Part shown: in pieces, positions 1 to 7,988 of the stretch
How positions within the stretch are numbered: position 1 is the stretch's first letter
Layout of the letters: each line of letters starts with the position of its first letter
DNA from: a virus
Strand: one strand, 5' to 3'
DNA length: 35,262 nt
IMG/VR virus record: IMGVR_UViG_3300031521_000214
Coordinates: 1 to 35,262 of that record
The notes under the pieces: model-generated
The model's input: the letters and a program-made list of their open reading frames with translations, nothing else
Databases searched by the model: none
Told to the model about the DNA's origin: nothing
Position numbers and translations under genes: made by a program

Positions 1-1770
1 ACCACCTTCTAATTCGAAACCATTACCTGAATTTAAATATCTAACAACATCCCAACCATTTTCATCAATACCAGAGTATATATTTGGGAAATATACTTTG
101 AAACTAACTGTTTTTGGATTATTTTTAGGTGCTACTACTGGAGTTTTTACTACTGCTGGAGCTGGAGTTTTTTCATCAGCTAATTTTAAAACATCAACAC
201 CTGCAAAAAATCTCAAATAATCATCATCTTCAATAACTTTACCATTCGCATCTTTACTTGATTGTTTATAGTAATTAATAATACTTGGATGGTCAACGAT
301 TAAACTAAAATTTAAAGTTCCACCTCTTTCAGTATTAACATATGTATATATTGGTTCACCTCTACCTATGAAAGTGTCTGAATTCCAATTTACACTAGTT
401 GTTTCATTGAAAGCTATGTTATATGGTGGAAACCACATTATTCTACCACCGTTTGGACCTTCTTGAGATGTTCCAGCGATCAATGAATCAATTGAATCTT
501 TCCAAGCTAAATTTTCTATAGAAAACATGTAATTCTTAGGACTTGTTTTATTCTTTCCTGAAAAATCATCTTTATTTGGCGCTATTTTAACCATTCCATT
601 ACTTTGAAGTACACCATACTTTTCAAGTGATCCTGTACTATCAGCATTTGGCCTAACTCTTTTTAAATCTTGTTTTAAAATTTCCTTATTGGTATCGTTA
701 AATGGTCTAATTAAAGAAGATAATCTATTATATTGATTGGTTGATGTCCAAACACGTGCTACATTTTTACCATCTCTAGTATTTAAATTTCTACCTCTTG
801 ATAATCCATCATTATTGTTTTTAGTTTGAGTTATTAATGTTTGAATTCTACCGTTTTGGAATAAACTATGTGTTTTATATAATAATGAATCTGGTGAAAA
901 ATTAAGATCATCTGGTGTTGTAAAATTATTTTTACCATCTGTTGATATTAATAAATTTTCATTTAAACTATCAACCGTATTTAAATTATTATTATAAATT
1001 ACACTGTTTTTATTAACCCAACTAAAATCTTCAATTTTTGATTTTTTTATTTCAGTATAAAAATATATTGGTAACATTTTCTCTGAAAAGCCTAACATAC
1101 CGCTTGGTATTGTTAAACCACCCATTTTTTCAAAATCAAGTGTATCAACAGCATCAAAGAATCCAACTGGCTTTTCAAAAAACTTTAAAACACCTTCACT
1201 AGTCCTTGATTTATGTAATACTGAATTTGCCAATGATAACCCATAGCTTCTAAGTCCTATATTAGCCATGTCAGAGTCTCCAATAGCATATTCAGCCAAT
1301 CTACCAATTATAGATGTTGAAGCGTCTAGAGAGCTTGAAACAACCTCTAAACCACTACTGGTATCACTTATACCTATACTATCTCCTAAAGCGTAACCAA
1401 TTGCAGCATTTACACCCATTGAAACCCAATTTTTATCTTTTGGATCATGGTATTGCTCTCCATCCAAGTAAGAATATTTTTGAGGTTGAATAATATTAAA
1501 GCCTGTATCAATTGATTCTGTATTTCTTCTTGATAATGAATTTATTGTAGTTGTTTCTTCTAAATCTCCAGTTCTTTGAAATGTTCCATTGTTTATATAA
1601 TCTAACAATCCTTTAGATTTTGTAGATTTTTTAATTGGAACATCGTAATAAATATCAAAAGATTCACCTATTGGAGTTTTTAATTTTTCAGTTATTTGAT
1701 CATATTTCCCAATATTATTATTTAAAAGATTATCTCTTAAATCTGGTGAAATTGAATTTATATTTTCCAT
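1..1770 (-). CDS. Baseplate/tail structural protein, C-terminus cut off by window edge
   Basis: The reverse-strand frame is open from an ATG at 1770 to base 1 (590 codons); I checked it codon by codon and found no stop, so the gene continues outside the window. The start begins MENINSISPDLRDN. A segment around residues 440-500 contains FIGRGEPIYTYVNTERGG followed by LNFSLIVDHPS. This W..(I/L)GR...Y..(E)R...FS..VDH layout resembles tube-binding baseplate proteins of the LysM/XkdP or Afp7 type, but I cannot confirm homology. A Pro/Ala/Val-rich linker follows near residue 540, then another beta-rich segment begins. It lies directly after the tape measure gene, where contractile phages usually encode baseplate hub or tube-cap proteins. 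Upstream DNA is an extremely AT-rich gap without a clear late box. Baseplate role is inference; a real coding gene is near certain. Confidence 0.7.
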   Translation of the reverse strand, partial: MENINSISPDLRDNLLNNNIGKYDQITEKLKTPIGESFDIYYDVPIKKSTKSKGLLDYINNGTFQRTGDLEETTTINSLSRRNTESIDTGFNIIQPQKYSYLDGEQYHDPKDKNWVSMGVNAAIGYALGDSIGISDTSSGLEVVSSSLDASTSIIGRLAEYAIGDSDMANIGLRSYGLSLANSVLHKSRTSEGVLKFFEKPVGFFDAVDTLDFEKMGGLTIPSGMLGFSEKMLPIYFYTEIKKSKIEDFSWVNKNSVIYNNNLNTVDSLNENLLISTDGKNNFTTPDDLNFSPDSLLYKTHSLFQNGRIQTLITQTKNNNDGLSRGRNLNTRDGKNVARVWTSTNQYNRLSSLIRPFNDTNKEILKQDLKRVRPNADSTGSLEKYGVLQSNGMVKIAPNKDDFSGKNKTSPKNYMFSIENLAWKDSIDSLIAGTSQEGPNGGRIMWFPPYNIAFNETTSVNWNSDTFIGRGEPIYTYVNTERGGTLNFSLIVDHPSIINYYKQSSKDANGKVIEDDDYLRFFAGVDVLKLADEKTPAPAVVKTPVVAPKNNPKTVSFKVYFPNIYSGIDENGWDVVRYLNSGNGFELEGG

Positions 1771-1937
1771 TGTATTATAATTATATAATTATTATTATAT
1801 TATTGTTTATTATATTATTGTTTTATTATAATATTATTGATATATTATTATATATATTAATATAATAACATTAAAAAGTGAGAAAAACAACTAATTTCTG
1901 TTAATAATTGTTAATAATTTAGTTAAATATTCACTTA
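1771..1937. other. Very AT-rich low-complexity spacer
   Basis: This 167-base gap between the tape measure stop and the partial baseplate gene start is nearly pure A/T from about 1775 to 1870, built of interleaved ATTATT and TATATTA words. I see no strong hairpin terminator and no TATTTATA-type box on the minus strand. It may act as a promoter or leader for the downstream gene, but nothing in it is specific enough to call. Confidence 0.4.
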
Positions 1938-4481
1938 TTAGAATGAGTCATTTGTTAATGCTCCTGAGTATCTACCACCATTATTATCACGATTCATTTG
2001 GTTACCAATAATTCTAGTTAATTCTCTTACAAACTGTTGATCTTTAACAAGTTCAGATGCTGAAATTTTAGTTGACGAATTACCACCAATTAATGAAATA
2101 CTTCCTTGAATATTATGTGCAATGTTACCACTCATTGAATTATTACCACCACCTGAAGAAGATCTTCCTTGTGCTACACCACCATATGTTTTATTTACAT
2201 CTGGATTTGATGATAATACACCTGCTTGTGCTCCTGAAGCTTTTGCAAATAATAAACTACCAACATCACCAATATTAGATAATGGGTCACTATTCTTATT
2301 TACTCCAATATTATTAGAACCAAGTACATTTGCAATTGCCCCACCAGGCTTCATAGCAAAAACATCATCTTTACTATTCAACATGATAGGACTACCACCA
2401 CCGCTAGGTATAACCATATCATTAGCTTTTGTTGGAGTTCCAAATCTATTACCAATAATTCCACCAGCAGCAGCCCCAAGGCCAGCCCCAATATAAGCTC
2501 CAGGTATAATTCCAGCTGGGCCTAATGTTAAACCACCTAGAATACCACCACCTACACCACCAATAGCACCACCTATACCAGCACCTTTGATTGTTGGGAG
2601 AGCTCTACTTTGACCACTTGAACTACCAGCATCACCTAATAATTGTTTTAAAGGTGGTAAAATTACTTTAGTAAAATCTCCGATTAAACTTATCAACTCA
2701 GGCATTAAAGTTTGAACTAAAGCATTAAAACCATTTCTAACAATATCACTAATACCTAATGTATTTTCAGCTATAGATCTCATGTTAGTAGTATCTTCTT
2801 TTGGTTGTAATTTATCAATATCATCAGGCGTTAATGATGTTACTAATTTATTTTTACCACCAACAGTTATTTTAAATTTTTTAGTTGCAGTATCAAATTC
2901 AGATAATGAAGCGATTAAATCTCTAGTCTCTGGGCTTGTATTCTTAATAGTTGGAGTTATACCGAAAGTACCTTCAATTGCTGTTCTCTTACCTTTAAGC
3001 CTTGTACTTTGCATCATTTCATCAAAGTTAACGCCCATAGCTTCAGCAGCAGCTTTAACTCTCAACCTATCATAACCATTTATTGTTACTTCACCAGTTT
3101 CTTTATTTATGTTAGTTACACCATCAAGCATTTTACTATATGTTTTAGTTAAACCTTCCATATCAGTAATACCTTCTGTTAATAATTTCATTGGATCAGC
3201 CATTTGAGCAAATGACCCACCTAATACTTGTAATTTAGAAGCTGTTTCAATAGCACCCTCTGGTGATGAAACTTTATCAGCTAATGAAGCGATAGTTGAC
3301 ATATTTATTTTTAACTTTTCAGAATAAACAGTCATGTCTGCTACACCTTTCAATCCGTTTTTAAATGTATATGAGTTACCAATTTTTAAATTCTCTAATA
3401 ATTTAGCTGTCATAACACTACTAGACATACCACTTTTTTTAGAATTAGTAACTAAATCTTGAACTTGTTCCGTTGCTGTCTTAGCATTTAACCCAAACAT
3501 TTCCATGTTAGCAGCCATTTTAGCAGCCCCCTCAACACCAAGTCCAGTTGCGACAGCCATATTACTAAGAGATTCTAATCCATCAGCATTTAACATTACA
3601 GATCTACCAAGTTCATCAGTATATGTTCCTTGTAATTTAACTAAGTCTTCAGTTTTAACACCTAAAAATGCGGTATTAAGTGACGCAGCCATTATATTTT
3701 GCTTTAATACACCTGATTCATCTCTTGTTAAAGCATAATTAGCAGATAATTTAGACATTATTGAATCTTGTTCAAAAGCACTACTAATTGTTGTTTTTAT
3801 AAACCCTAATACACTTTCAGATGCTTTATTAGCAAGATTTTTAGTGGTATTTAAAACAGCATTTCGCCTATCTTCACTTTTAGTTCTTTCCTTTTCGGCT
3901 TTATCCTCAGATTGTTTTCTAGTTTTATATTGATCAGTTAATTTATCTGTTTCGGTTTTTAAATTTTTAATTTTCAAATTATGAGCATCTTTTTCAGTAT
4001 TACTCATATTCTTAGTATCTTTTTTTTGCAATTCTAGAAGCTTAACATAACTTTCAGTCTGTTTAAGTTTTATCTTTTCTAAAGCGTTTATTCTTTGTTG
4101 TTGTTGTAGATATATTTTTTGATTACCAGTCGCTTTTTTACTTGATACCCCAAGTTTTTTTTCAGCTTCTAGTTTATCATTTGCTAATTTAGTTGCTTTA
4201 GTTTCAACTTTTATACTCTCTCTAATTGCTTTATTTCTGGCATCTTCTAATTCAAGATTTTTCTTAATAATTTTTTGCATAGCAGTCTCAAGCTTCAATA
4301 AAGCTTCAGCACTATCTCTCTTTTTTTTATCGTTTTTAGTGTCGTAAGAATTATTGGGAGTATTTTTATTTTGAGACGTGTTAGTATTTTTAAAACCACC
4401 TTTACCAGTACCCATAACTTTTATTAAGTTATTAATACTTTTAATTAAGTCTTGTCCTGTTTTATCTTCCATTGATGCCAT
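1938..4481 (-). CDS. Tail tape measure protein
   Basis: This 847-residue protein would fix tail length and fill the tube lumen until DNA ejection. Residues 1-55 are polar and Asn/Lys-rich. Residues about 56-210 are a highly charged Lys/Glu-rich coiled coil. The middle (about 220-560) is helical with repeated Ala/Met/Leu segments. Residues about 628-680 are a Gly/Ala-rich hydrophobic stretch (GAGIGGAIGGVGGG and onwards), typical of tape-measure membrane-active segments. The tail is low-complexity Ser/Gly/Asn. At roughly 1.5 angstrom per helical residue the length would fit a tail a little over 100 nm (T4 gp29 has about 590 residues). It follows the gp26-like tail assembly genes and leads its own unit: a TATTTATATTAAAA box lies just before the ATG, after a terminator. 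Sequence identity to a named family was not recognised; the call rests on architecture and position. Confidence 0.8.
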   Translation of the reverse strand: MASMEDKTGQDLIKSINNLIKVMGTGKGGFKNTNTSQNKNTPNNSYDTKNDKKKRDSAEALLKLETAMQKIIKKNLELEDARNKAIRESIKVETKATKLANDKLEAEKKLGVSSKKATGNQKIYLQQQQRINALEKIKLKQTESYVKLLELQKKDTKNMSNTEKDAHNLKIKNLKTETDKLTDQYKTRKQSEDKAEKERTKSEDRRNAVLNTTKNLANKASESVLGFIKTTISSAFEQDSIMSKLSANYALTRDESGVLKQNIMAASLNTAFLGVKTEDLVKLQGTYTDELGRSVMLNADGLESLSNMAVATGLGVEGAAKMAANMEMFGLNAKTATEQVQDLVTNSKKSGMSSSVMTAKLLENLKIGNSYTFKNGLKGVADMTVYSEKLKINMSTIASLADKVSSPEGAIETASKLQVLGGSFAQMADPMKLLTEGITDMEGLTKTYSKMLDGVTNINKETGEVTINGYDRLRVKAAAEAMGVNFDEMMQSTRLKGKRTAIEGTFGITPTIKNTSPETRDLIASLSEFDTATKKFKITVGGKNKLVTSLTPDDIDKLQPKEDTTNMRSIAENTLGISDIVRNGFNALVQTLMPELISLIGDFTKVILPPLKQLLGDAGSSSGQSRALPTIKGAGIGGAIGGVGGGILGGLTLGPAGIIPGAYIGAGLGAAAGGIIGNRFGTPTKANDMVIPSGGGSPIMLNSKDDVFAMKPGGAIANVLGSNNIGVNKNSDPLSNIGDVGSLLFAKASGAQAGVLSSNPDVNKTYGGVAQGRSSSGGGNNSMSGNIAHNIQGSISLIGGNSSTKISASELVKDQQFVRELTRIIGNQMNRDNNGGRYSGALTNDSF

Positions 4482-4491
4482 GTTAATGTTG

Positions 4492-4505
4492 TTTTAATAT
4501 AAATA
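4492..4505 (-). promoter_or_regulatory. Candidate late promoter box for tape measure
   Basis: The minus strand reads TATTTATATTAAAA, beginning 24 nt before the tape measure ATG. The identical 14-mer precedes the gene starting at 8877. It sits immediately after the terminator of the preceding gene, as expected for a new transcription unit. The comparison with T4 late promoters (TATAAATA) is inference. Confidence 0.55.
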
Positions 4506-4536
4506 TATTTTCATTTGTTTTTTTAAGTAAATAATA

Positions 4537-4567
4537 CAAAAAATGGTAACATTAATGCTACCATTTT
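4537..4567 (-). terminator. Rho-independent terminator after membrane-anchored gene
   Basis: On the minus strand AAAATGGTA and TACCATTTT form a 9-bp stem around a 10-base loop, followed by a run of T. It lies 20 bases past the stop of the gene at 4588-5433 and before the tape measure promoter box. Confidence 0.75.
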
Positions 4568-4587
4568 AATAATCACATAATTATTTA

Positions 4588-5433
4588 TTATTTTTTAAAA
4601 ATGTTACCACCTTTAATACTATTAAACAGATTATAAGAAGCTCCAACCCCTAGTGACCAACCAAATCTAGATCCTTTTCCATTTAAATCAGTGTTCAACC
4701 CAAAACCAACATAAGGCCCGAAAGACCATGGGTTTGATTTAGTAATTGTTGATTGTGGAAATTTATCAAGAATTAGAGCACCATTCAATTCAGTAAATTG
4801 GACTAATTTAGAAGGTGATGTTGCTTGTACTATGTATTTACCATTTTCTTCTCTAAAACCATAATTTAATTTAATGTTAAATTTATTAGTATCTAAAATT
4901 GAAATTGGAAAACTTGGTTTATTATTTAATATTTTAAATTTGGTATTACCAATTAACGTTTGTGTTATTCCAGGGTCATTATAATTAAAATTCCATGGAA
5001 TAGTAAATCTAGAACTATCATTTTTATCTGGAATTACCTCATTTATTTTTGACGTTAATTCTGGGATAATAGTACTAACACTACTTTGTATACCAGCTAC
5101 TGAATTTTTCATATTTTTAATATCAGTATATAATCCAGCGTTTAATAATTTAAGATCATCAACTGATTTAACAATATAACTAGTTTTTTCACCAATAACA
5201 ATATTTAATTTTTTATCAAACCTATTTGTTAACGTATCAGTCATAGCTTTAATATTGTTTTCATTTAATTTGTTATCAATAACATGTTGTTTCTTCTCAA
5301 TAGATAGTTTATTACAACTATTAATATTGAAAATTACCAATAGAATTATAATAACACCTAATGTTAGTCCAATATATTCTTTACTGAAGATTGTTTTAAT
5401 GAAACTTAAAACGGTATTTAAAATTTGTGTCAT
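4588..5433 (-). CDS. Membrane-anchored coiled-coil protein of unknown function
   Basis: This 281-residue protein has one hydrophobic segment at about residues 20-38 (IGLTLGVIIILLVIFNI), followed by Cys40 in an INSC context. The context is only loosely lipobox-like, so an uncleaved membrane anchor is more likely. Residues about 45-125 look like a heteropolymeric coiled coil or stalk. The rest is beta-rich and ends with alternating aromatic/Gly strands (GPYVGFGLNTDLNGKG, then GWSLGVGASYNLF) like outer-membrane beta hairpins. It sits between the tail assembly chaperone-like genes and the tape measure and ends at its own terminator, so it is probably expressed late. An envelope-spanning lysis (spanin-like) role is one possibility suggested by the anchor plus periplasmic layout, but there is no diagnostic motif. 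I do not recognise the family. Confidence 0.65.
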   Translation of the reverse strand: MTQILNTVLSFIKTIFSKEYIGLTLGVIIILLVIFNINSCNKLSIEKKQHVIDNKLNENNIKAMTDTLTNRFDKKLNIVIGEKTSYIVKSVDDLKLLNAGLYTDIKNMKNSVAGIQSSVSTIIPELTSKINEVIPDKNDSSRFTIPWNFNYNDPGITQTLIGNTKFKILNNKPSFPISILDTNKFNIKLNYGFREENGKYIVQATSPSKLVQFTELNGALILDKFPQSTITKSNPWSFGPYVGFGLNTDLNGKGSRFGWSLGVGASYNLFNSIKGGNIFKK

Positions 5434-5441
5434 AACGATAT

Positions 5442-5744
5442 TTATTTTTTATTTTTATTTTTTAGAGATCTTTGTCTAGCCTTCTCATTCTGCTCACTAA
5501 TATATTCATTATGCTTATGAATATGTATTTTTCTTAGATAAGTTGGCATATGTTTAAGAGTTTTATAGTCAAGACCAACAAATTTTTCACAATTCCAAAG
5601 TTCATCCCACAAGTATTTTTTAAAATCAGGTGATATGGAGGAAAATAGTAGAGTCGAGTTCAAGAAAGGTATCAAAAGAGCCACCTCCGAGACTCTCAGG
5701 GCGTTCAATAGTTGTTTTAAAATCAACGCCAGGTGTATTCTCAT
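5442..5744 (-). CDS. Frame-shifted C-terminal extension of the gp26-like tail assembly gene
   Basis: This 100-codon open frame overlaps the last 119 bases of the gp26-like gene in the frame reached by +1 or -2 slippage. Its first roughly 35 codons (from the ATG at 5744) look like read-through of another coding frame. From about 5640 onward it becomes protein-like: PDFKKYLWDELWNCEKF, a second helical stretch, then a Lys/Arg-rich tail ending KNKNKK. That suggests it is translated mainly as an extension of the upstream protein by ribosomal frameshifting, like lambda G/GT or the reported -2 shift in phage Mu, both placed just before the tape measure. The alternative is independent initiation at 5744 by translational coupling, giving a separate small protein comparable in position to T4 gp51. 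The sequence alone does not settle which. Confidence 0.6.
   Translation of the reverse strand: MRIHLALILKQLLNALRVSEVALLIPFLNSTLLFSSISPDFKKYLWDELWNCEKFVGLDYKTLKHMPTYLRKIHIHKHNEYISEQNEKARQRSLKNKNKK
5626..5700 (-). other. Candidate programmed frameshift region (+1 or -2)
   Basis: Within the frame overlap the minus strand is unusually GC-rich for this genome. It contains GGAGGT at 5688-5683, a small stem around GAGAGTCTC (near 5697-5689), and several possible slip sites. ATTTTC at 5646-5641 would let tRNA-Phe move from TTC to TTT by -2 with full re-pairing. TTTC at 5667-5664 allows +1 from TTT to TTC. ACC TGA at 5631-5626 could allow +1 at a slow stop codon. The -2 option preserves most of the natural-looking upstream protein (to LELDSTIF) and joins it to SSISPDFKKYLW. 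The mechanism is inference. Confidence 0.45.
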
Positions 5745-6768
5745 TAATATGTTTTCTTAATGCCAATGAATCTGATACTGGCATAATAGATACGTATTTT
5801 TTTATGAAATTTCTATCACTATTACCATTAATTGAAACAATACTTCTTTCTAATAGGAAAGTTACATTTTTCAAATATTGGTTATCATTTTTATCATCAA
5901 TAACTTTTAAATATTCGTTCAAAAATTCAATTGATTGAACTAGATTTAATTTTAATTTACTATCAAGGCTATTTTCACTATTAATAATATCAGTAATACT
6001 ATTAACGCTATTTTTAACTGCTAATTTCTTAAAATTAGGGTTTATTTTTTCTAATAACTTAGTATAATTCACCTCATCCTTATGTGTTAAAAATCTAAAT
6101 TTAACAATATGTTTAGATTTCGGCAATTCATAATCAAAATAACCATCAATATCTGGGACTAAATTAAAATCTTTAACTTGTAATAAAGATAAATCAATTT
6201 CATAGTCGAAGCTTTCACCACTTGCTGGATCTTTAACCATTAATGGGAATTTAGCGCCATATCCAGTTGCTCTTAACCAAACAATAATTGCATCTCTATC
6301 ACCTTTACATAAATTTTCAGGTTTAATACTTGTGTCTAATATTTTTTTCCTTAACAATAAGTCAATAATTTTACCATCTAAATATAAATTTGGTGAAGTT
6401 ATTAAATCTTCATCAGACGCTGTTAAATACGCAACTGGTATTTTACTTTTTATATTTTTATATATTAAACCTTTAGATGGTAATGGTACTAAGTCATGTG
6501 GTATATCAAAATCATCAATGATACATAAATCATCATTATCAGTTTCATCATCATAATTTACTTCGTAGTTCTCTTCTTTATAAACTTTAACAGATTCTTT
6601 TTTAGGTGTACTTTGTTTTGGAGCTGTATCATCACCACCGTTTATTACTTGTTTAAGTAATCCAACGCTAGAGTCTTGTTTGTGCTCAATAGCTTCATTA
6701 AGTAAATCTTCGATAAATTTATCTTGATTTTTTTTTAAATTTTCAATTTTTCTTTGATCTTGTTCCAT
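5626..6768 (-). CDS. gp26-like baseplate/tail assembly protein (tape-measure chaperone candidate)
   Basis: This 380-residue protein has an N-terminal helical, acidic extension (about 1-90) and a core matching the T4 gp26 family layout. LPSKGLIY is at 96-103, TASDEDLI at 116-123, and GDRDAIIVWLRATGYG at 156-171, followed by a beta segment and a helical C-terminal half. T4 gp26 is shorter (about 208 residues). In contractile phages this family acts in baseplate hub and tape-measure assembly in the host cytoplasm. It starts 4 bases after the stop of the preceding small gene, so the two are co-translated. Its last codons overlap a second open frame, and the gene ends at a TGA just where the second frame becomes protein-like. 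The position between tube and tape measure matches that of frameshifted tail assembly chaperones. Family assignment is fairly secure; the chaperone role is inference. Confidence 0.75.
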   Translation of the reverse strand: MEQDQRKIENLKKNQDKFIEDLLNEAIEHKQDSSVGLLKQVINGGDDTAPKQSTPKKESVKVYKEENYEVNYDDETDNDDLCIIDDFDIPHDLVPLPSKGLIYKNIKSKIPVAYLTASDEDLITSPNLYLDGKIIDLLLRKKILDTSIKPENLCKGDRDAIIVWLRATGYGAKFPLMVKDPASGESFDYEIDLSLLQVKDFNLVPDIDGYFDYELPKSKHIVKFRFLTHKDEVNYTKLLEKINPNFKKLAVKNSVNSITDIINSENSLDSKLKLNLVQSIEFLNEYLKVIDDKNDNQYLKNVTFLLERSIVSINGNSDRNFIKKYVSIMPVSDSLALRKHINENTPGVDFKTTIERPESLGGGSFDTFLELDSTIFLHIT

Positions 6769-6772
6769 ATTT

Positions 6773-7339
6773 TTAATTATTAAATATTATTTGTTTAACG
6801 AATATTACAATTTTGTTTTCATAGTTATCGTAGAATATACATTCAGTTAACTCTGAATTTAAATCATTTATTTTTAGTTTGAAATTTCTTCTTGGTAATA
6901 GCTCCATTTTTAATTCATCACCATATGTATCAGGCATTGACATAACTTTTTTTGATTCAGAAATCCAACTTTTAAGTTCAATTAAACAATCTTCATCTGT
7001 GTTTTCATGATCAAACGAAAATACTAACATAAAACTATCTTCAGAAGTATTATATTCCAATAAAGTTTCAATATTTTCACTAGCATTAGTTACAGCGTTA
7101 AATATTTCACATTCTAGTTCATAATGTAATATTTGATCTATTGATTCATTATGTGGATTATGATATCCATAAAAACCGCCAGCAGTATTACTTTGTTTAT
7201 TTATAAAATTTTGAGCACCAATAATATTATTACCGACATTGTTTAATTGGTTAATATAATCTATGCTTCCACCGTTATAATCAAAAGCATCCTCACTTAA
7301 TTCAGTATTAACGTAAGGAATATATAAGATTCCATTCAT
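6773..7339 (-). CDS. Hypothetical tail-operon protein
   Basis: This 188-residue acidic protein begins MNGILYIPYVNTELSEDAF. A Gly/Asn-rich loop region near residues 22-65 is followed by an alternating strand/helix region (LECEIFNAVTNASENIETL, then MLVFSFDHENTDEDCLIEL) and a C-terminal beta segment ending in KIVIFVKQIIFNN. No catalytic motif, signal peptide or membrane segment is visible. It stands 4 bases upstream of the gp26-like gene, suggesting translational coupling and a shared role in tail or baseplate assembly. A weak late-type box (TATTTATTA, 7381-7389 on the minus strand) lies 50 nt before the ATG, overlapping the end of the endonuclease gene region. It may make this gene the first of the original tail unit. 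I do not recognise the family. Confidence 0.7.
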   Translation of the reverse strand: MNGILYIPYVNTELSEDAFDYNGGSIDYINQLNNVGNNIIGAQNFINKQSNTAGGFYGYHNPHNESIDQILHYELECEIFNAVTNASENIETLLEYNTSEDSFMLVFSFDHENTDEDCLIELKSWISESKKVMSMPDTYGDELKMELLPRRNFKLKINDLNSELTECIFYDNYENKIVIFVKQIIFNN

Positions 7340-7394
7340 ATTTATTTTATTTTTAATTAATTATAATTATTAATTTCAAATAATAAATAGTTAT

Positions 7395-7907
7395 TTATAT
7401 TTTTTTAGAAAAAAAGCTACCATTTTTTTTTGATTCTCTTAATAATAAAACTTCGTTTTGTAATTTAAGTCTTTGATTAATAAATTCAATAATTCCATTT
7501 GAATCGCCATAAATGTCTTTTTCCCAAAATCGGATTAACACGTAGTTATTCAAAGAGGCCCATTTATTTTTTAATTCATCAACTCTTTTATTTCTTTTTT
7601 GAGTTATTGTAAGGTTTGTGGTATATATTTCAGGGTTGGAATGGTAGAAGTCACCATCACATTCAATTAAAACTCTATATTTTGGTAAGTAAAAATCATA
7701 AAATCGCCCAATAGGGTGTGCTTCAAATTGTTGATCATACTCAACACCTAATTTATCCAATATATTAACTCTAAAATAAGTCTCAAGACCAGACCCATCT
7801 AAATCTGACGCATTCCTACTTTTAACAAATGTTTTTTTCTTTTTGAATACCTTATTTTTTTTAGGTTTTACATGGGTAGTTGTTTTAGTTTTAGTTGGTT
7901 GTTTCAT
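7395..7907 (-). CDS. Vsr/DUF559-like PD-(D/E)XK endonuclease, possible homing endonuclease
   Basis: This 170-residue protein starts with a very basic leader (residues 1-32, Lys/Thr-rich) followed by a compact nuclease fold. Glu42 lies in the first helix (SGLETYFRVNIL). Asp71 is in FYDFYLPKYRVL, and Glu82, Asp84 and His89 are in IECDGDFYHS. Then come a Lys/Arg helix (ITQKRNKRVDELKN) and the strand YVLIRFWEKDI. This is the layout of DUF559/Vsr-type restriction-like nucleases, which include mismatch nickases and free-standing phage homing endonucleases. It interrupts the tail operon between tube and tail-assembly genes, just after a strong terminator and without a clear late box of its own. That fits an inserted selfish gene, though a DNA-repair or packaging role is not excluded. 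Fold assignment is good; biological role is inference. Confidence 0.75.
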   Translation of the reverse strand: MKQPTKTKTTTHVKPKKNKVFKKKKTFVKSRNASDLDGSGLETYFRVNILDKLGVEYDQQFEAHPIGRFYDFYLPKYRVLIECDGDFYHSNPEIYTTNLTITQKRNKRVDELKNKWASLNNYVLIRFWEKDIYGDSNGIIEFINQRLKLQNEVLLLRESKKNGSFFSKKI

Positions 7908-7926
7908 TATTGGTAAGTTGAATTAT

Positions 7927-7966
7927 AAAAAACACAAAATGGATGAAAAATATAATCCATCCATTT
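7927..7966 (-). terminator. Rho-independent terminator after tail tube gene
   Basis: The minus strand forms a 9-bp stem AAATGGATG / CATCCATTT with a 12-base loop, followed after TGTG by a run of six T. It lies just past the tail tube stop and ends the 8877-7989 unit. Confidence 0.75.
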
Positions 7967-7988
7967 GCGTTAATTAATTGTTTATTTT

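Noticed and set aside
2122-2496. Plus-strand open frame of 124 codons
   Set aside because: It lies wholly antisense to the tape measure Gly/Ala-rich region, is Pro-rich because it reads the complement of Gly codons, and has no promoter or terminator.
5442-5744. Frame overlap caused by a sequencing indel in one long gene
   Set aside because: Not fully excluded, but the upstream frame stays protein-like almost to its stop and the location matches known frameshifted tail chaperones, so recoding is preferred.
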